Assembly: GCA_900319865.1 (NCBI GenBank)
Contig: ONQD01000021.1
Location: forward strand, 1-41,257
Direction: 5' to 3'
Origin: an uncultured Bacteroidales bacterium
GTDB lineage: Bacteria > Bacteroidota > Bacteroidia > Bacteroidales > P3
DNA length: 41,257 nt
Part shown: piece by piece, positions 8,323-16,598 of the stretch
How the letters are laid out: every line of letters starts with the position of its first letter
Numbering within the stretch: position 1 is the first letter of the stretch
Position numbers and translations under genes: made by a program
The notes under the pieces: model-generated
The model's input: the letters and a program-made list of their open reading frames with translations, nothing else
The model's database searches: none
Told to the model about the DNA's origin: nothing

Positions 8323-9615
8323 CTACTTAAACAGAACATCCTTACGGTCGGGACTGATAGAAACAGCCAGCACCGGAACGCCGGTAACCTTCTCCATCGC
8401 ATCCAGATAGTTCAGCAGATTCTGCGGAAGGTCCTTATAGGCCGTGATGCCCGTCAACTCCTGTTTCCATCCCTCGTATGAACGAAGCACCGGTGTTATC
8501 TCCACCTCGTTAAACTCGAACGGAATCTCGTCAGTCTCCTTTCCGTTGATTTCATAGCTCGTGCACATCTTGATTTCATCAAAATTGTTCATCACATCGG
8601 GCTTGGTGACAAAGAGATGCGTCACACCGTTCAGCATGCAGGCATAGCGTAATGCCGGAATGTCAATCCAGCCGCAGCGACGCGGACGGCCCGTAGTGGC
8701 GCCATATTCGTGTCCCTGCTCGCACAGCACCCTTCCCGTCTCGTCGAACAACTCGGTGGGGAAAGGACCGGCACCCACACGGGTGCAATAAGCCTTGCTG
8801 ATGCCCATCACACGGCCAATGCGCGATGGAGCCACACCCAGACCCGAGCATACACCCGCAGTAATCGTGCTCGAAGATGTGACGAAAGGATACGAGCCGA
8901 AATCGATATCAAGCATCGACCCCTGCGCCCCTTCGGCAAGCACTTTCTGGCCTTTGTCAAGGCAGTGATTGATGAAATACTCACTATTGATGAGATGGAA
9001 CTTCTTCAATGTCTCCAACGATGCAAGCCAGCGTTTCTCATACTCGTCCAACGTCATATTGTCAATGCGGAAAGCAGCCACATCGAAATTCAGCGTATGC
9101 GCCGTCTGCAAGTGCTGCACCTTCAACAACTCATACTTCTCCTTGAAGTCAAACTCCATGATGTCACCCACACGGAGGCCGCTGCGTGCAATCTTGTCGG
9201 TATAGGCCGGGCCGATGCCTTTCAGCGTGGAACCAATCTTATTGTTACCCTTGGCCTTCTCGTTGGCGGCATCAAGCATGCGGTGCGACGGGAGAATAAG
9301 GTGCGCTTTCTTCGAAATATAGAGATTCTTTGTGGCATCCACATTCTTCTCCAGCAACGCCTGAACCTCCTTCTCAAAAATATTAGGCTCAATCAAAACA
9401 CCGTTGCCTATCACGTTCAGCTTATCCTCATGGAAAATACCCGACGGGATAATATGCAACACATGCTTTATACCGTTGAATTCCAATGTGTGGCCTGCAT
9501 TCGGACCACCCTGGAAACGGGCTATTACATCATAGTTAGGGGTCAGTACATCCACTATCTTCCCTTTGCCCTCGTCTCCCCACTGAAGCCCCAACAGAAC
9601 ATCTACTTTGCTCAT
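8323..9615 (-). CDS. purA: Adenylosuccinate synthetase
   Basis: Catalyses IMP + Asp + GTP to adenylosuccinate, the first committed step to AMP, in the cytosol. The 430-residue protein starts at MSKVDVLLGLQWGDEGKGK, which contains the family P-loop WGDEGKGK. Other signatures are GGPNAGHT, the late GVAPSRIGRVMGISKAYCTRVGAGPFPTE region (split here as GVAPSRIGRV and YCTRVGAGPFPTE), and TTGRPRRCGW. The open frame extends much further upstream without a stop, but that extension is low-complexity translation of the intergenic region and lies beyond the promoter at 9657, so the start at 9615 is firm. Downstream no clear terminator was found before 8233. Confidence 0.97.
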   Translation of the reverse strand: MSKVDVLLGLQWGDEGKGKIVDVLTPNYDVIARFQGGPNAGHTLEFNGIKHVLHIIPSGIFHEDKLNVIGNGVLIEPNIFEKEVQALLEKNVDATKNLYISKKAHLILPSHRMLDAANEKAKGNNKIGSTLKGIGPAYTDKIARSGLRVGDIMEFDFKEKYELLKVQHLQTAHTLNFDVAAFRIDNMTLDEYEKRWLASLETLKKFHLINSEYFINHCLDKGQKVLAEGAQGSMLDIDFGSYPFVTSSSTITAGVCSGLGVAPSRIGRVMGISKAYCTRVGAGPFPTELFDETGRVLCEQGHEYGATTGRPRRCGWIDIPALRYACMLNGVTHLFVTKPDVMNNFDEIKMCTSYEINGKETDEIPFEFNEVEITPVLRSYEGWKQELTGITAYKDLPQNLLNYLDAMEKVTGVPVLAVSISPDRKDVLFK

Positions 9616-9656
9616 TATAATATTACTTATATAAATACTCTTTGTTTTTATCGCTT

Positions 9657-9665
9657 GCAAAGATA
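9657..9665 (-). promoter_or_regulatory. -7 box of the purA promoter
   Basis: The minus strand reads TATCTTTGC (TAnnTTTG), 42 bases before the purA ATG. Its position also shows that the long N-terminal extension of the purA frame is not translated. Confidence 0.75.
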
Positions 9666-9740
9666 CGACTATTTTTTCAATTACCACGAAAAAAATGTTC
9701 CTTCCCCCCGCCAAACTCCCGCTCCCCCTCTCCCACACCC

Positions 9741-9784
9741 TTCGCTCTACCTTCGCTCTTCCTTCGCTTTCCGTTCGCCTCCGC
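9741..9784 (-). repeat. Four 11-bp CGAA-N7 units
   Basis: TTCGC occurs on the plus strand at 9741, 9752, 9763 and 9774, exactly 11 bases apart. Read on the minus strand the units are CGAACGGAAAG, CGAAGGAAGAG, CGAAGGTAGAG and CGAAGGGTGTG. Similar CGAA-led 11-bp units occur at 32317 and 35170. Confidence 0.75.
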
Positions 9785-9830
9785 TCCCCCTTCACCCCGT
9801 TTCCAGCCCATGCCTTGTTTTTCTTCACCC

Positions 9831-9867
9831 CTATGGTGAAGAGAAGCTTTATAGATAGTGAATAGGA
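9831..9867 (+). repeat. Intergenic element, copy 1 (GGTGAAG...CTTTAT...AGTGA...TAGG)
   Basis: CTTCACC CCTAT GGTGAAG forms a 7-bp stem and runs on as GAAGCTTTATAGATAGTGAA TAGG. The same order of words recurs at 32271-32303, in another intergenic region that also contains CGAA 11-mers. Confidence 0.55.
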
Positions 9868-9988
9868 GCTTAAGAGGTAACGAGGGCGGGGCTTAGTTGC
9901 AACGGCGGCGGAGGGGTCAGGAAACGGACCGCGAGCGATTAGGTGACAGATAGGGTTGCGACAGCGGTGGCGTCGGGAAAGTGGGTAT

Positions 9989-10630
9989 CTATTCCCTGTC
10001 GCGGGAGCGCTTGAACCATTCGACAAATTCGGGCAAATCGTCCATGGGACGAAAACCGGCCTTGAAGGGTTCGTCGGGCATGGGGCAGAGCTCCACATAG
10101 CCGATGAGCGTGGCGCAGTCGAACTCGCCAATCAGAGCCTCGATGGTAACGTACACGCCCACCAGAAGGTCGTCGTCGCGATCGCTGTCGGGATCGGGTT
10201 TGTAGGAATGCGGAAGGTTGGGCAATGCCACACGCAGGCCGATGACGTCGGGTTCCTCCTCGCTTTCGAGCTGTTGGAAAGCCATCTTGGCGGTTTCAAA
10301 AGTGTAGCGGTCGAATATCACCTTGAGGGCTTTGCCTTTGGGCTGTTTGAAGGGGATGAACTCCCACCAGTCGACATCGGGTGCGTTGTCGACCAACTCA
10401 ACCACATAGCGGAAGAGGTCGAAATCGCCCTCGGCACTGAAGGTGAGGGTGCGGCCCTGGGCCGTTTGGTCGCCCACCTCGAAAACGAGGTTGGGGCAGT
10501 ATTGGTCGAGTTGATGCTGCATCTGGTCGAAGAGGAGCTGGCGCTCGGCCGGGTCCAAGTCGTTCATCATGGTCAGTTTCTCGCTATGCGCGACAAACCA
10601 ATTCCAAAATTGTTCGGGTGAATTGCTCAT
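9989..10630 (-). CDS. Conserved cytosolic protein, function unknown
   Basis: A 213-residue protein from the ATG at 10630 (MSNSPEQFWNWFVAHSEKL). A frame extension to 10672 overlaps the murB 3' end and is not favoured. It is acidic and has no signal peptide or membrane segment. Recognisable stretches are the N-terminal FWNWF helix, TLTFSAEGDFDLFRYVVELV, and WWEFIPFKQPKGKALKV. This pattern (FW-W-F, 'ISAEG', 'W-I-AFKQP') recurs in small Bacteroidota proteins of unknown function. It starts 16 bases after the murB stop, so it is likely co-transcribed as the last gene of the ileS-murB unit. No catalytic motif is visible. Confidence 0.75.
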   Translation of the reverse strand: MSNSPEQFWNWFVAHSEKLTMMNDLDPAERQLLFDQMQHQLDQYCPNLVFEVGDQTAQGRTLTFSAEGDFDLFRYVVELVDNAPDVDWWEFIPFKQPKGKALKVIFDRYTFETAKMAFQQLESEEEPDVIGLRVALPNLPHSYKPDPDSDRDDDLLVGVYVTIEALIGEFDCATLIGYVELCPMPDEPFKAGFRPMDDLPEFVEWFKRSRDRE

Positions 10631-10646
10631 GTTTGAATGGTAATTT

Positions 10647-11639
10647 TTATATAATGATAGCTTCTTTCTCAAGGGTTACGCCAAAGAGGCGCTGCACATC
10701 GGACGTGACGGCATCGGCCAGAGCCAGCACTTCGGCACCGGAGCAACCGCCCCGGTTGACGAGCACAAGCGCCTGTTTGTCGTACACGCCGCAACGGCCC
10801 ATATTGCGGCCTTTCCATCCGGCATGTTCTATGAGCCATCCGGCGGCCAGCTTGTAGCCTTCGGGCACGGGGTAGGCCACCATGTCGGGGTAACGGGCAA
10901 TGAGCTGGTCGTAGTGCTGCCGGGAGACCACAGGGTTTTTGAAGAAACTGCCTGCACTGCCTGTTTCCTCGGGGCGGGGCAGCTTGCTCCAACGCACGGA
11001 TGCAATGGTGTCGGCCAATTGCTGAGGAGTGGGGTTTTCGATGCCTTGACGCTGAAGGGCGGAGGTGAGGGCCTGATACTGCAGGCAGGGCTGGAAGGAT
11101 TTATAGAGCCTAAAAGTGACCGACCAAACAATATACTGGTCTTTGAGGTCGGTTTTGAATATACTGCTGCGATAGCCAAAGCGGCATTCGCCGTTGGTGA
11201 AAATCCGCTCTTCTCCATTGGAGATATTGAATGCACGCACCGTATGGATAATGTCCTTGGCCTCGAGACCATAGGCACCTACATTCTGCACGGGAGAGGC
11301 GCCGACGGTGCCCGGAATGGCAACCAGGTTTTCGGCACCATGCCATCCTTGGGCGATGCAATGGCGCACAAAGGCGTCCCACTCCTCGCCGGCAGCGGCC
11401 TCGACCAGGAGCGAGCCATCGGCCGAAGGCCCGTCGACCAAAGCTATGCCGCGATTGGCGGGATGGATTATCGTGCCCGGGAAATGACGGGTGAAAACCA
11501 CGTTGCTGCCACCTCCGATAACGAAGAAAGGATGCTGCTGCAGGAGCTTGCTGTCGAGCAGTTGCCGGAGGTCGTCGAGGGTGTGGAGCTCAATAAAGCG
11601 GTCGGCGGTAGCGGGGATACCGAAAGTGTTGTATATCAT
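10647..11639 (-). CDS. murB: UDP-N-acetylmuramate dehydrogenase
   Basis: FAD- and NADPH-dependent reduction of UDP-GlcNAc-enolpyruvate to UDP-MurNAc in peptidoglycan precursor synthesis. The 330-residue protein shows the FAD-binding PFFVIGGGSNVVF (about 37-49), PGTVGASPVQNVGAYG, the substrate-domain RFGYRSSIFK, GSAGSFFKNP with the proton-donor Ser, and a C-terminal FGVTLEKE with the catalytic Glu. Length and the extra loop match the E. coli-type (type I) enzyme. It lies 12 bases downstream of the patatin gene and 16 bases upstream of the conserved gene at 9989-10630, so translation is probably coupled. Confidence 0.96.
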   Translation of the reverse strand: MIYNTFGIPATADRFIELHTLDDLRQLLDSKLLQQHPFFVIGGGSNVVFTRHFPGTIIHPANRGIALVDGPSADGSLLVEAAAGEEWDAFVRHCIAQGWHGAENLVAIPGTVGASPVQNVGAYGLEAKDIIHTVRAFNISNGEERIFTNGECRFGYRSSIFKTDLKDQYIVWSVTFRLYKSFQPCLQYQALTSALQRQGIENPTPQQLADTIASVRWSKLPRPEETGSAGSFFKNPVVSRQHYDQLIARYPDMVAYPVPEGYKLAAGWLIEHAGWKGRNMGRCGVYDKQALVLVNRGGCSGAEVLALADAVTSDVQRLFGVTLEKEAIII

Positions 11640-11651
11640 AACGTGATGAAA

Positions 11652-13979
11652 TTAGAAGACATAACCAATGTTCATGTAAGCACCCACACGGCGGTTGAGA
11701 TTGTTCCAATGGAGGTCGGCGCTGATAGGGCCGATGGGGGAGTCGTAGGCCACACGGAGCCCCACACCGAAGGTGCCATGGGACTGGGTGCCGAGCAGGC
11801 TGAGACGGTCGACCGAATGGATATAATTGCTCATGAGGTAGGCATAGAAGTTGTTGGCAAAGCGATAGCGGAGGTCAAGACGCAGAATGCCGGCAAGGTT
11901 GTGCACATGCAGAGTGTTGTTAAAGCCTATGAAGGGGAGCTGCTGGTCGAGGAAACGCCCGGGGAGGGTGCCGCCAACAAAATTGGTGTACCACGAGGAG
12001 CCGTTGCCCACCAGCAGGCGCACATGAGCCTGGGGGATGAAGGTGAACCGCGACGAGGGCGAGAGGAAAGTCTGCACACTGGCGCGCACCGACACAAAGC
12101 TAGAGTCGGATTGGAGGAAAAGATCGTGGTTGTCCTTGTGCCAACTGCCGTCCACATCAAGATAGAGGCCACGGGTGGCGAAATAGGCATTGTCGAGATT
12201 GTCGTAACGTCCCTGCATGAAAAGTCCAAAGAAACCTTTGGAACGGTCGAAGTGGAACACACCGTTGGCCAGGGCATTGTCGAGCGAGAAACCATTGCGG
12301 TTGGAGAAAAACTCCTCCTCTATACCAAAGGCGAAGCTGAAATCGCGCATCAGAAATTCGGAGAGGAATAAACGCAGGTTGTGGCGGTTGACCAACCAGC
12401 CCACACGGGTGTCGCTATTGTAGTGAAGGACATTGAAATTGCTGTTGTGGTAGTTGTAGGACAGGTTGAGGTCGCCCAGACCGAGGCCACTCCAAGACAT
12501 CTTGGCGGCAAAGCGGAAATTGTAGTTGAGATTGACATCGAGTCCAGCCTTGAAACCTGAAAGACGCTGCTCATTCCAACCTACATGGAAAAGCAGGGAA
12601 GCACTCTCCTCGGAGTCGTAGCGGAAACCGATGGAGAAAAGATTGGGTTCGGCGGGTTCCATGTAGAGGATAAGATTATAGCTGTCGCGCCCAAGCGCGT
12701 CGGTATAGACGTTGTTGGTGAGCCAATATTCCTGCTCGGTTTCAAGGATGTTGTAGGTGATGCTGGCATAGGCACCGGTGCCGACAATAATGCCAACAGC
12801 CCTATCAATATCGTTGATGGTGACGGGGATGCCTTTCTCCAAACCGTCGCGCTTGATGAGCCATTTCTGTTCGTCACTGGAAACGCCGCGGTACTCGACA
12901 TTGGCAAGGATGAAGGTGTCGGTGGGAGTGAGCTTTTTGGCACGGGGGGCCTGCAAGGAAGTGGTGCATGGACCCAGAATTTCCATGGTGCGTTTGAGAC
13001 GCATGAGTTCGTCGTGGTGTGACTTGGCACACTCGTAGCCGCGACGGACCAAGGTGTCGATGGCACTGGGGGTGAAACTCAACATGTTGTAGCCATCAAT
13101 ATTGGGATGGAGATAAATATTGCAGAGATTGCGGTTCTGGCTGCGATCGCCCTGCACGGCTATACTCAGATATTGTGTCAGTTGCTGGGGAAGGGATTTC
13201 ATCTCCTCGGGAGTGCTGGCCAGCTCGCCTGCGAGTTCCACACCGATGATGATGTCGGCTCCCATCTTGACACATTCGTCGACGGGGAAATTGTTGACCA
13301 GGCCACCGTCGGCAAGGAGGCGACCACCCCACTCGACAGGCGAGAACACGCCGGGGATGGCCATGCTGGAGCGGATGGCTTTGGCAAAGTTGCCGCTGTG
13401 GAGCACTACAGTATCGCCGGTGAGGATGTCGGTAGCCACACAGGCAAAGGCACGCGGAAGCTTGTCGAACTGAGTGAAATCGTTATAGCCCACACTGAGG
13501 CGGCTAAAGAGATTGATGAGACTGGCACCGTTGATAATACCGCTGGGGAGGGTGGAGAGAATGCTGCCCGACTTCTCTTCGAAATCGCCGGCTCCGAACG
13601 GAACCGAGAAGATATAGGTGCTTCGGCGCTCACGCCCTTCGGAGGATTGGTAGGCACGGTCGACACGGTTGCTCATATAGAGCTGCCAATCCATGTGGGA
13701 GATAAGATCCTGAAGCTCCCGGGGAGTGTAGCCGAGGGCATAAAGACCGCCGATGATAGAGCCCATACTGGTGCCCACCACACAATCGATGGGGAAACCG
13801 ATTTCCTCCAAGTACATGAGTACACCGATATGGGCAGCACCTTTGGCGCCGCCGCCACTGAGGGCAAGACCCACCTTGGGACGCTGAAGTTTGGAAGCGG
13901 CAGCGTTGCCAGGGTTCTGTGCCTGGGCGAAGAACATGCAAAGAAGTAACGCTGTAAGAAGAACGATTTTTTTTATCAC
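11652..13979 (-). CDS. Patatin-like phospholipase with C-terminal outer-membrane beta-barrel
   Basis: A 775-residue secreted lipolytic enzyme. After the signal peptide (MIKKIVLLTALLLCMFFAQA) the patatin domain shows the oxyanion loop SGGGAKG (41-47), nucleophile motif GTSMG (Ser71) and catalytic Asp in DGGLVNNFPV (Asp223). A POTRA-like middle (about 355-420) is followed by a long C-terminal region of alternating beta strands ending in an aromatic residue (GAYMNIGYVF), typical of BamA/TamA-type 16-strand barrels. The layout matches PlpD-like type Vd autotransporters, in which the barrel carries the patatin domain across or onto the outer membrane. It sits between an SGNH hydrolase and murB with 12-base gaps, so it is part of the same transcription unit. 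Confidence 0.92.
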   Translation of the reverse strand: MIKKIVLLTALLLCMFFAQAQNPGNAAASKLQRPKVGLALSGGGAKGAAHIGVLMYLEEIGFPIDCVVGTSMGSIIGGLYALGYTPRELQDLISHMDWQLYMSNRVDRAYQSSEGRERRSTYIFSVPFGAGDFEEKSGSILSTLPSGIINGASLINLFSRLSVGYNDFTQFDKLPRAFACVATDILTGDTVVLHSGNFAKAIRSSMAIPGVFSPVEWGGRLLADGGLVNNFPVDECVKMGADIIIGVELAGELASTPEEMKSLPQQLTQYLSIAVQGDRSQNRNLCNIYLHPNIDGYNMLSFTPSAIDTLVRRGYECAKSHHDELMRLKRTMEILGPCTTSLQAPRAKKLTPTDTFILANVEYRGVSSDEQKWLIKRDGLEKGIPVTINDIDRAVGIIVGTGAYASITYNILETEQEYWLTNNVYTDALGRDSYNLILYMEPAEPNLFSIGFRYDSEESASLLFHVGWNEQRLSGFKAGLDVNLNYNFRFAAKMSWSGLGLGDLNLSYNYHNSNFNVLHYNSDTRVGWLVNRHNLRLFLSEFLMRDFSFAFGIEEEFFSNRNGFSLDNALANGVFHFDRSKGFFGLFMQGRYDNLDNAYFATRGLYLDVDGSWHKDNHDLFLQSDSSFVSVRASVQTFLSPSSRFTFIPQAHVRLLVGNGSSWYTNFVGGTLPGRFLDQQLPFIGFNNTLHVHNLAGILRLDLRYRFANNFYAYLMSNYIHSVDRLSLLGTQSHGTFGVGLRVAYDSPIGPISADLHWNNLNRRVGAYMNIGYVF

Positions 13980-13991
13980 GGTGAATAAAGA

Positions 13992-15104
13992 TTATTGGAC
14001 AACAATACGTGAACTATAAACCGCCTGAGGCGAGAGGACAGAAACAATGTAGACACCCGCAGGCAGGTTGTGGAGGGGAAGGAGGGCCGAGCCGTGGGTG
14101 AGGGCAACCGAGCGGAGCTGACGTCCTTTGAGGTCGGAGAGTATGGCACGGCAATCGGAGAGTGCGGGCGAGACAGTGACAAGTACCTGACGGGAAGCGG
14201 GATTGGGCGAAAGACGGAGAGTAAACAGCGAGGAGGACGAAAGCGAGCGGATGCCCACAACGGTGGTATCGGTGTGGGAAGTGTCGACATGGGTAGTGTC
14301 GGACGGGATGGTATCGGTGTGAGTGGTATCGGCCGTTTGGCGGAGCCAGAAAGAGAGCGTGTCAAACACCACGGTCTGGACGGCCTCGCGGATGATGTCG
14401 GCAAAGTGGTCGTCGATGCCTGGGTTAAAACTGATATTGCGGGGAGAATTGTGGAAGATGAGCGTGTAGAAAGCACATGCAGCCGCATAGCTGCCCATGA
14501 GGGAGGGATGGCTACCGTCGGAATTGTAGAGTTCGATTTCGGGGCTGGTGGTGCGGAGATAACGCCAAACACGGCCCACAGGGCAAAGCGAAGCGTCGAA
14601 AGTGCGGGCCATATAGAGATAACGCTCGTAAAGCATGCTGTCCATGCCCTCATAGGTGCCGAGGACAGGGAAAGACTGTGCATTGTCTCTGTCACCGTTC
14701 TTACGGCCCCATGTCATATAGAACATGGCCTCGCCGTCGGGGTTATGGGCATAGATGGAATCGACCAAACGCTGGGCATAGGGGAAACACTCCACCTCGA
14801 CCTGAGATTGCGGAAACGAGGGCAGCTGACTCTGTTCCTGCAATACCACAACATCCCAGCCCCCTTGGGTGATGAGGTCCATGGATTGATTGGTGCAGTG
14901 TTGGAGGAAACGGCATCCGCCGGGGGTGTTGCTTTGATACTCGAGGCGGTCGCCGGCGCTTTCGGACACCTGCTGTACCAGCAGGGGCAAATTGTTGACT
15001 TCGGTGTAACTGTTGCCGATAAAGAGTACTTTCTTGGGTTGTGCCTGCAGGCTGGCGGAGAGTGCCAAAAGGGCAACTGCAAGGAATAGGATTTTAGTTT
15101 TCAT
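13992..15104 (-). CDS. SGNH/GDSL-type hydrolase with T9SS type A sorting domain
   Basis: A 370-residue secreted esterase-like protein. It has a signal peptide (about 1-21), block I as VLFIGNSYT (Ser32; GNS replaces the classical GDS), and a block V DGSHP segment with the expected Asp and His near residues 190-195. A Thr/Asp/His-rich linker of short repeats (DTTHTDTIPSDTTHVDTSHT, about 255-280) leads to a C-terminal domain with LSPNPAS, GRQLRSV, LPAGVYIVSV and SSRIVVQ, the standard type IX secretion sorting signal. It should be released or anchored at the cell surface. The substrate is unknown (carbohydrate acetyl esters are common for such proteins). Gaps of 12 and 27 bases to its neighbours suggest the ileS-murB transcript. 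Confidence 0.88.
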   Translation of the reverse strand: MKTKILFLAVALLALSASLQAQPKKVLFIGNSYTEVNNLPLLVQQVSESAGDRLEYQSNTPGGCRFLQHCTNQSMDLITQGGWDVVVLQEQSQLPSFPQSQVEVECFPYAQRLVDSIYAHNPDGEAMFYMTWGRKNGDRDNAQSFPVLGTYEGMDSMLYERYLYMARTFDASLCPVGRVWRYLRTTSPEIELYNSDGSHPSLMGSYAAACAFYTLIFHNSPRNISFNPGIDDHFADIIREAVQTVVFDTLSFWLRQTADTTHTDTIPSDTTHVDTSHTDTTVVGIRSLSSSSLFTLRLSPNPASRQVLVTVSPALSDCRAILSDLKGRQLRSVALTHGSALLPLHNLPAGVYIVSVLSPQAVYSSRIVVQ

Positions 15105-15131
15105 GATTTATTACTTGGTTTGATTATACTG

Positions 15132-16562
15132 TCAAGACTGGTCGGATGGGCTCGGGCCGCGTTCCTTGCGGGGACGGCGGACGGGCGGGACATAGTCGGG
15201 GCTGAACACCTTGCGCTGGGAAAGAAGGAGAATGCCGGAGAGCAGAGCACCCAGCACATCGCTGACGGTGTAGCTGCACCAAACGCCCGAAAGCCCGTCG
15301 GCGCCCAGATCGATATATACAACTGGCACTATGTACATGAGGGGAATGAGGAAAATGACCTGCCTGGAGAGGCTGGTGACGATGGCAATCCATGGTTTGT
15401 CGATAGACTGGAAGAATTGGGAGTTGGTGACAGTGAAGCCAATGAGAGGAGCCATGACCATGAGGTAGCGCATGGCTGGGATGGCAATGTCGAAGAGCTG
15501 TTGGTCGTCGCTCATCATCATGACCAACTGGCGAGGAATGATCAACGCCAAGAGCATGCCCACAACGCCAATGCCCACATTCCATTTCATGGTGAGAATG
15601 AACACATGTTTGAGACGGTCGTTGAGACGGGCACCATAGTTATAGCCGGCAATGGGTTGCATGCCTTGACAAATGCCCAGCAGCACCATAAAGACAATCA
15701 TGGAAACACGGTTGACAACGCCATAGGCACTGACAGCGAAATCGCCACCATAGCGAAGCAGCTGACTGTTGAGCAATGCCACCACTGCACAAGCTGCCAC
15801 ATTCATCGAGAAGGGGCTGATGCCGATGGCAAGGATATTCTTGACAATGTACATCTTGGGCTGCCAGCAGTGACGTTTGAAACGGATGAACGATTTGGGA
15901 CTTATGAAATGCAGCAATGCCAAGACTGCCGAGAAAGCCATTGAGATGGTGGTGGCCCATGCACCGCCACGGATGCCCCACCCCAAGCCAACAATGAAGA
16001 TGGCATCGAGGATGATGTTAAGCAGTGCGCCGCTCACTTGAATCCACATAGAACGGGTGGCATAGCCCGATGCACGGATAAGACCCGAGAGGTTGAAAGT
16101 GAGGGTGGTCAGGAACATGCCAGGGAGGACAATGGCCAAATAGTCGTGGGCCAAAGAGATGGTAAGTTCCGAAGCACCGAACAAAGCCAAAATGGGGTCC
16201 ATGAAAAGATAGCCAGCCGAAACAAACAGAAAACCAAAGAAGAATGTGAGCAACATACTGTTGCCCAAAATCTTCTCGGCCCAGCGGACATCTTTGCGGC
16301 CCAGCACAATACTCATGCGTGAAGAGGCTCCGGCACCCACCAACGAGCCAAAGGCATGAATGATATTCATGATGGGGAGGAGAATGGCCAAAGCAGCAAG
16401 ATTGAGGGGGCCGTTAAAGGAATGACCAAGGAAGATGCTGTCGACCAGATTGTAGACAGTGGCAATAATCTGGGTGATGACCGCGGGGAGAGCATATTTC
16501 CACAAAAGGGCACCGATGTGGCGGGTGCCTAATTCCTTGGTGGTGTCTACTGTTTCGCTCAT
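15132..16562 (-). CDS. MATE family efflux transporter
   Basis: A 476-residue inner-membrane protein with about 12 predicted helices in two related halves, typical of Na+- or H+-coupled multidrug/toxin extrusion proteins. Visible signatures are TVYNLVDSIFLGH near residue 40 and GASSRMSIVLGRKD near 100 in the first half, and ISPFSMNVAACAVVALLNSQ and CQGMQPIAGYNYGAR in the second. The C-terminus is a short basic tail. It lies between the M20 amidohydrolase (36 bases upstream) and the SGNH hydrolase. The substrate cannot be predicted from sequence. Confidence 0.92.
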   Translation of the reverse strand: MSETVDTTKELGTRHIGALLWKYALPAVITQIIATVYNLVDSIFLGHSFNGPLNLAALAILLPIMNIIHAFGSLVGAGASSRMSIVLGRKDVRWAEKILGNSMLLTFFFGFLFVSAGYLFMDPILALFGASELTISLAHDYLAIVLPGMFLTTLTFNLSGLIRASGYATRSMWIQVSGALLNIILDAIFIVGLGWGIRGGAWATTISMAFSAVLALLHFISPKSFIRFKRHCWQPKMYIVKNILAIGISPFSMNVAACAVVALLNSQLLRYGGDFAVSAYGVVNRVSMIVFMVLLGICQGMQPIAGYNYGARLNDRLKHVFILTMKWNVGIGVVGMLLALIIPRQLVMMMSDDQQLFDIAIPAMRYLMVMAPLIGFTVTNSQFFQSIDKPWIAIVTSLSRQVIFLIPLMYIVPVVYIDLGADGLSGVWCSYTVSDVLGALLSGILLLSQRKVFSPDYVPPVRRPRKERGPSPSDQS

Positions 16563-16598
16563 AAGGTAGGTGCTTGATGAAATGGGACGGAGAGGTAA

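Larger units (their letters stand above)
9616..9988. other. Intergenic region with purA promoter and repeats
   Basis: It holds the purA promoter (9657-9665), an 11-bp periodic array (9741-9784) and an element also found near 32271 (9831-9867). No gene is supported; the rest (9870-9988) is GC-rich and purine-rich without recognisable structure. Confidence 0.6.

Noticed and set aside
9616-10131. Long N-terminal extension of the purA frame (to 10131)
   Set aside because: It translates low-complexity intergenic DNA and part of the antisense of another gene, and the purA promoter at 9657 lies inside it. The conserved start is MSKVDVLLG at 9615.
10824-12371. 515-codon plus-strand open frame
   Set aside because: It lies antisense to murB and the patatin gene, has biased Val/Gly/Glu composition and no recognisable domain.
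14070-15089. 339-codon plus-strand open frame
   Set aside because: Antisense to the SGNH hydrolase, whose motifs and T9SS domain are clear.
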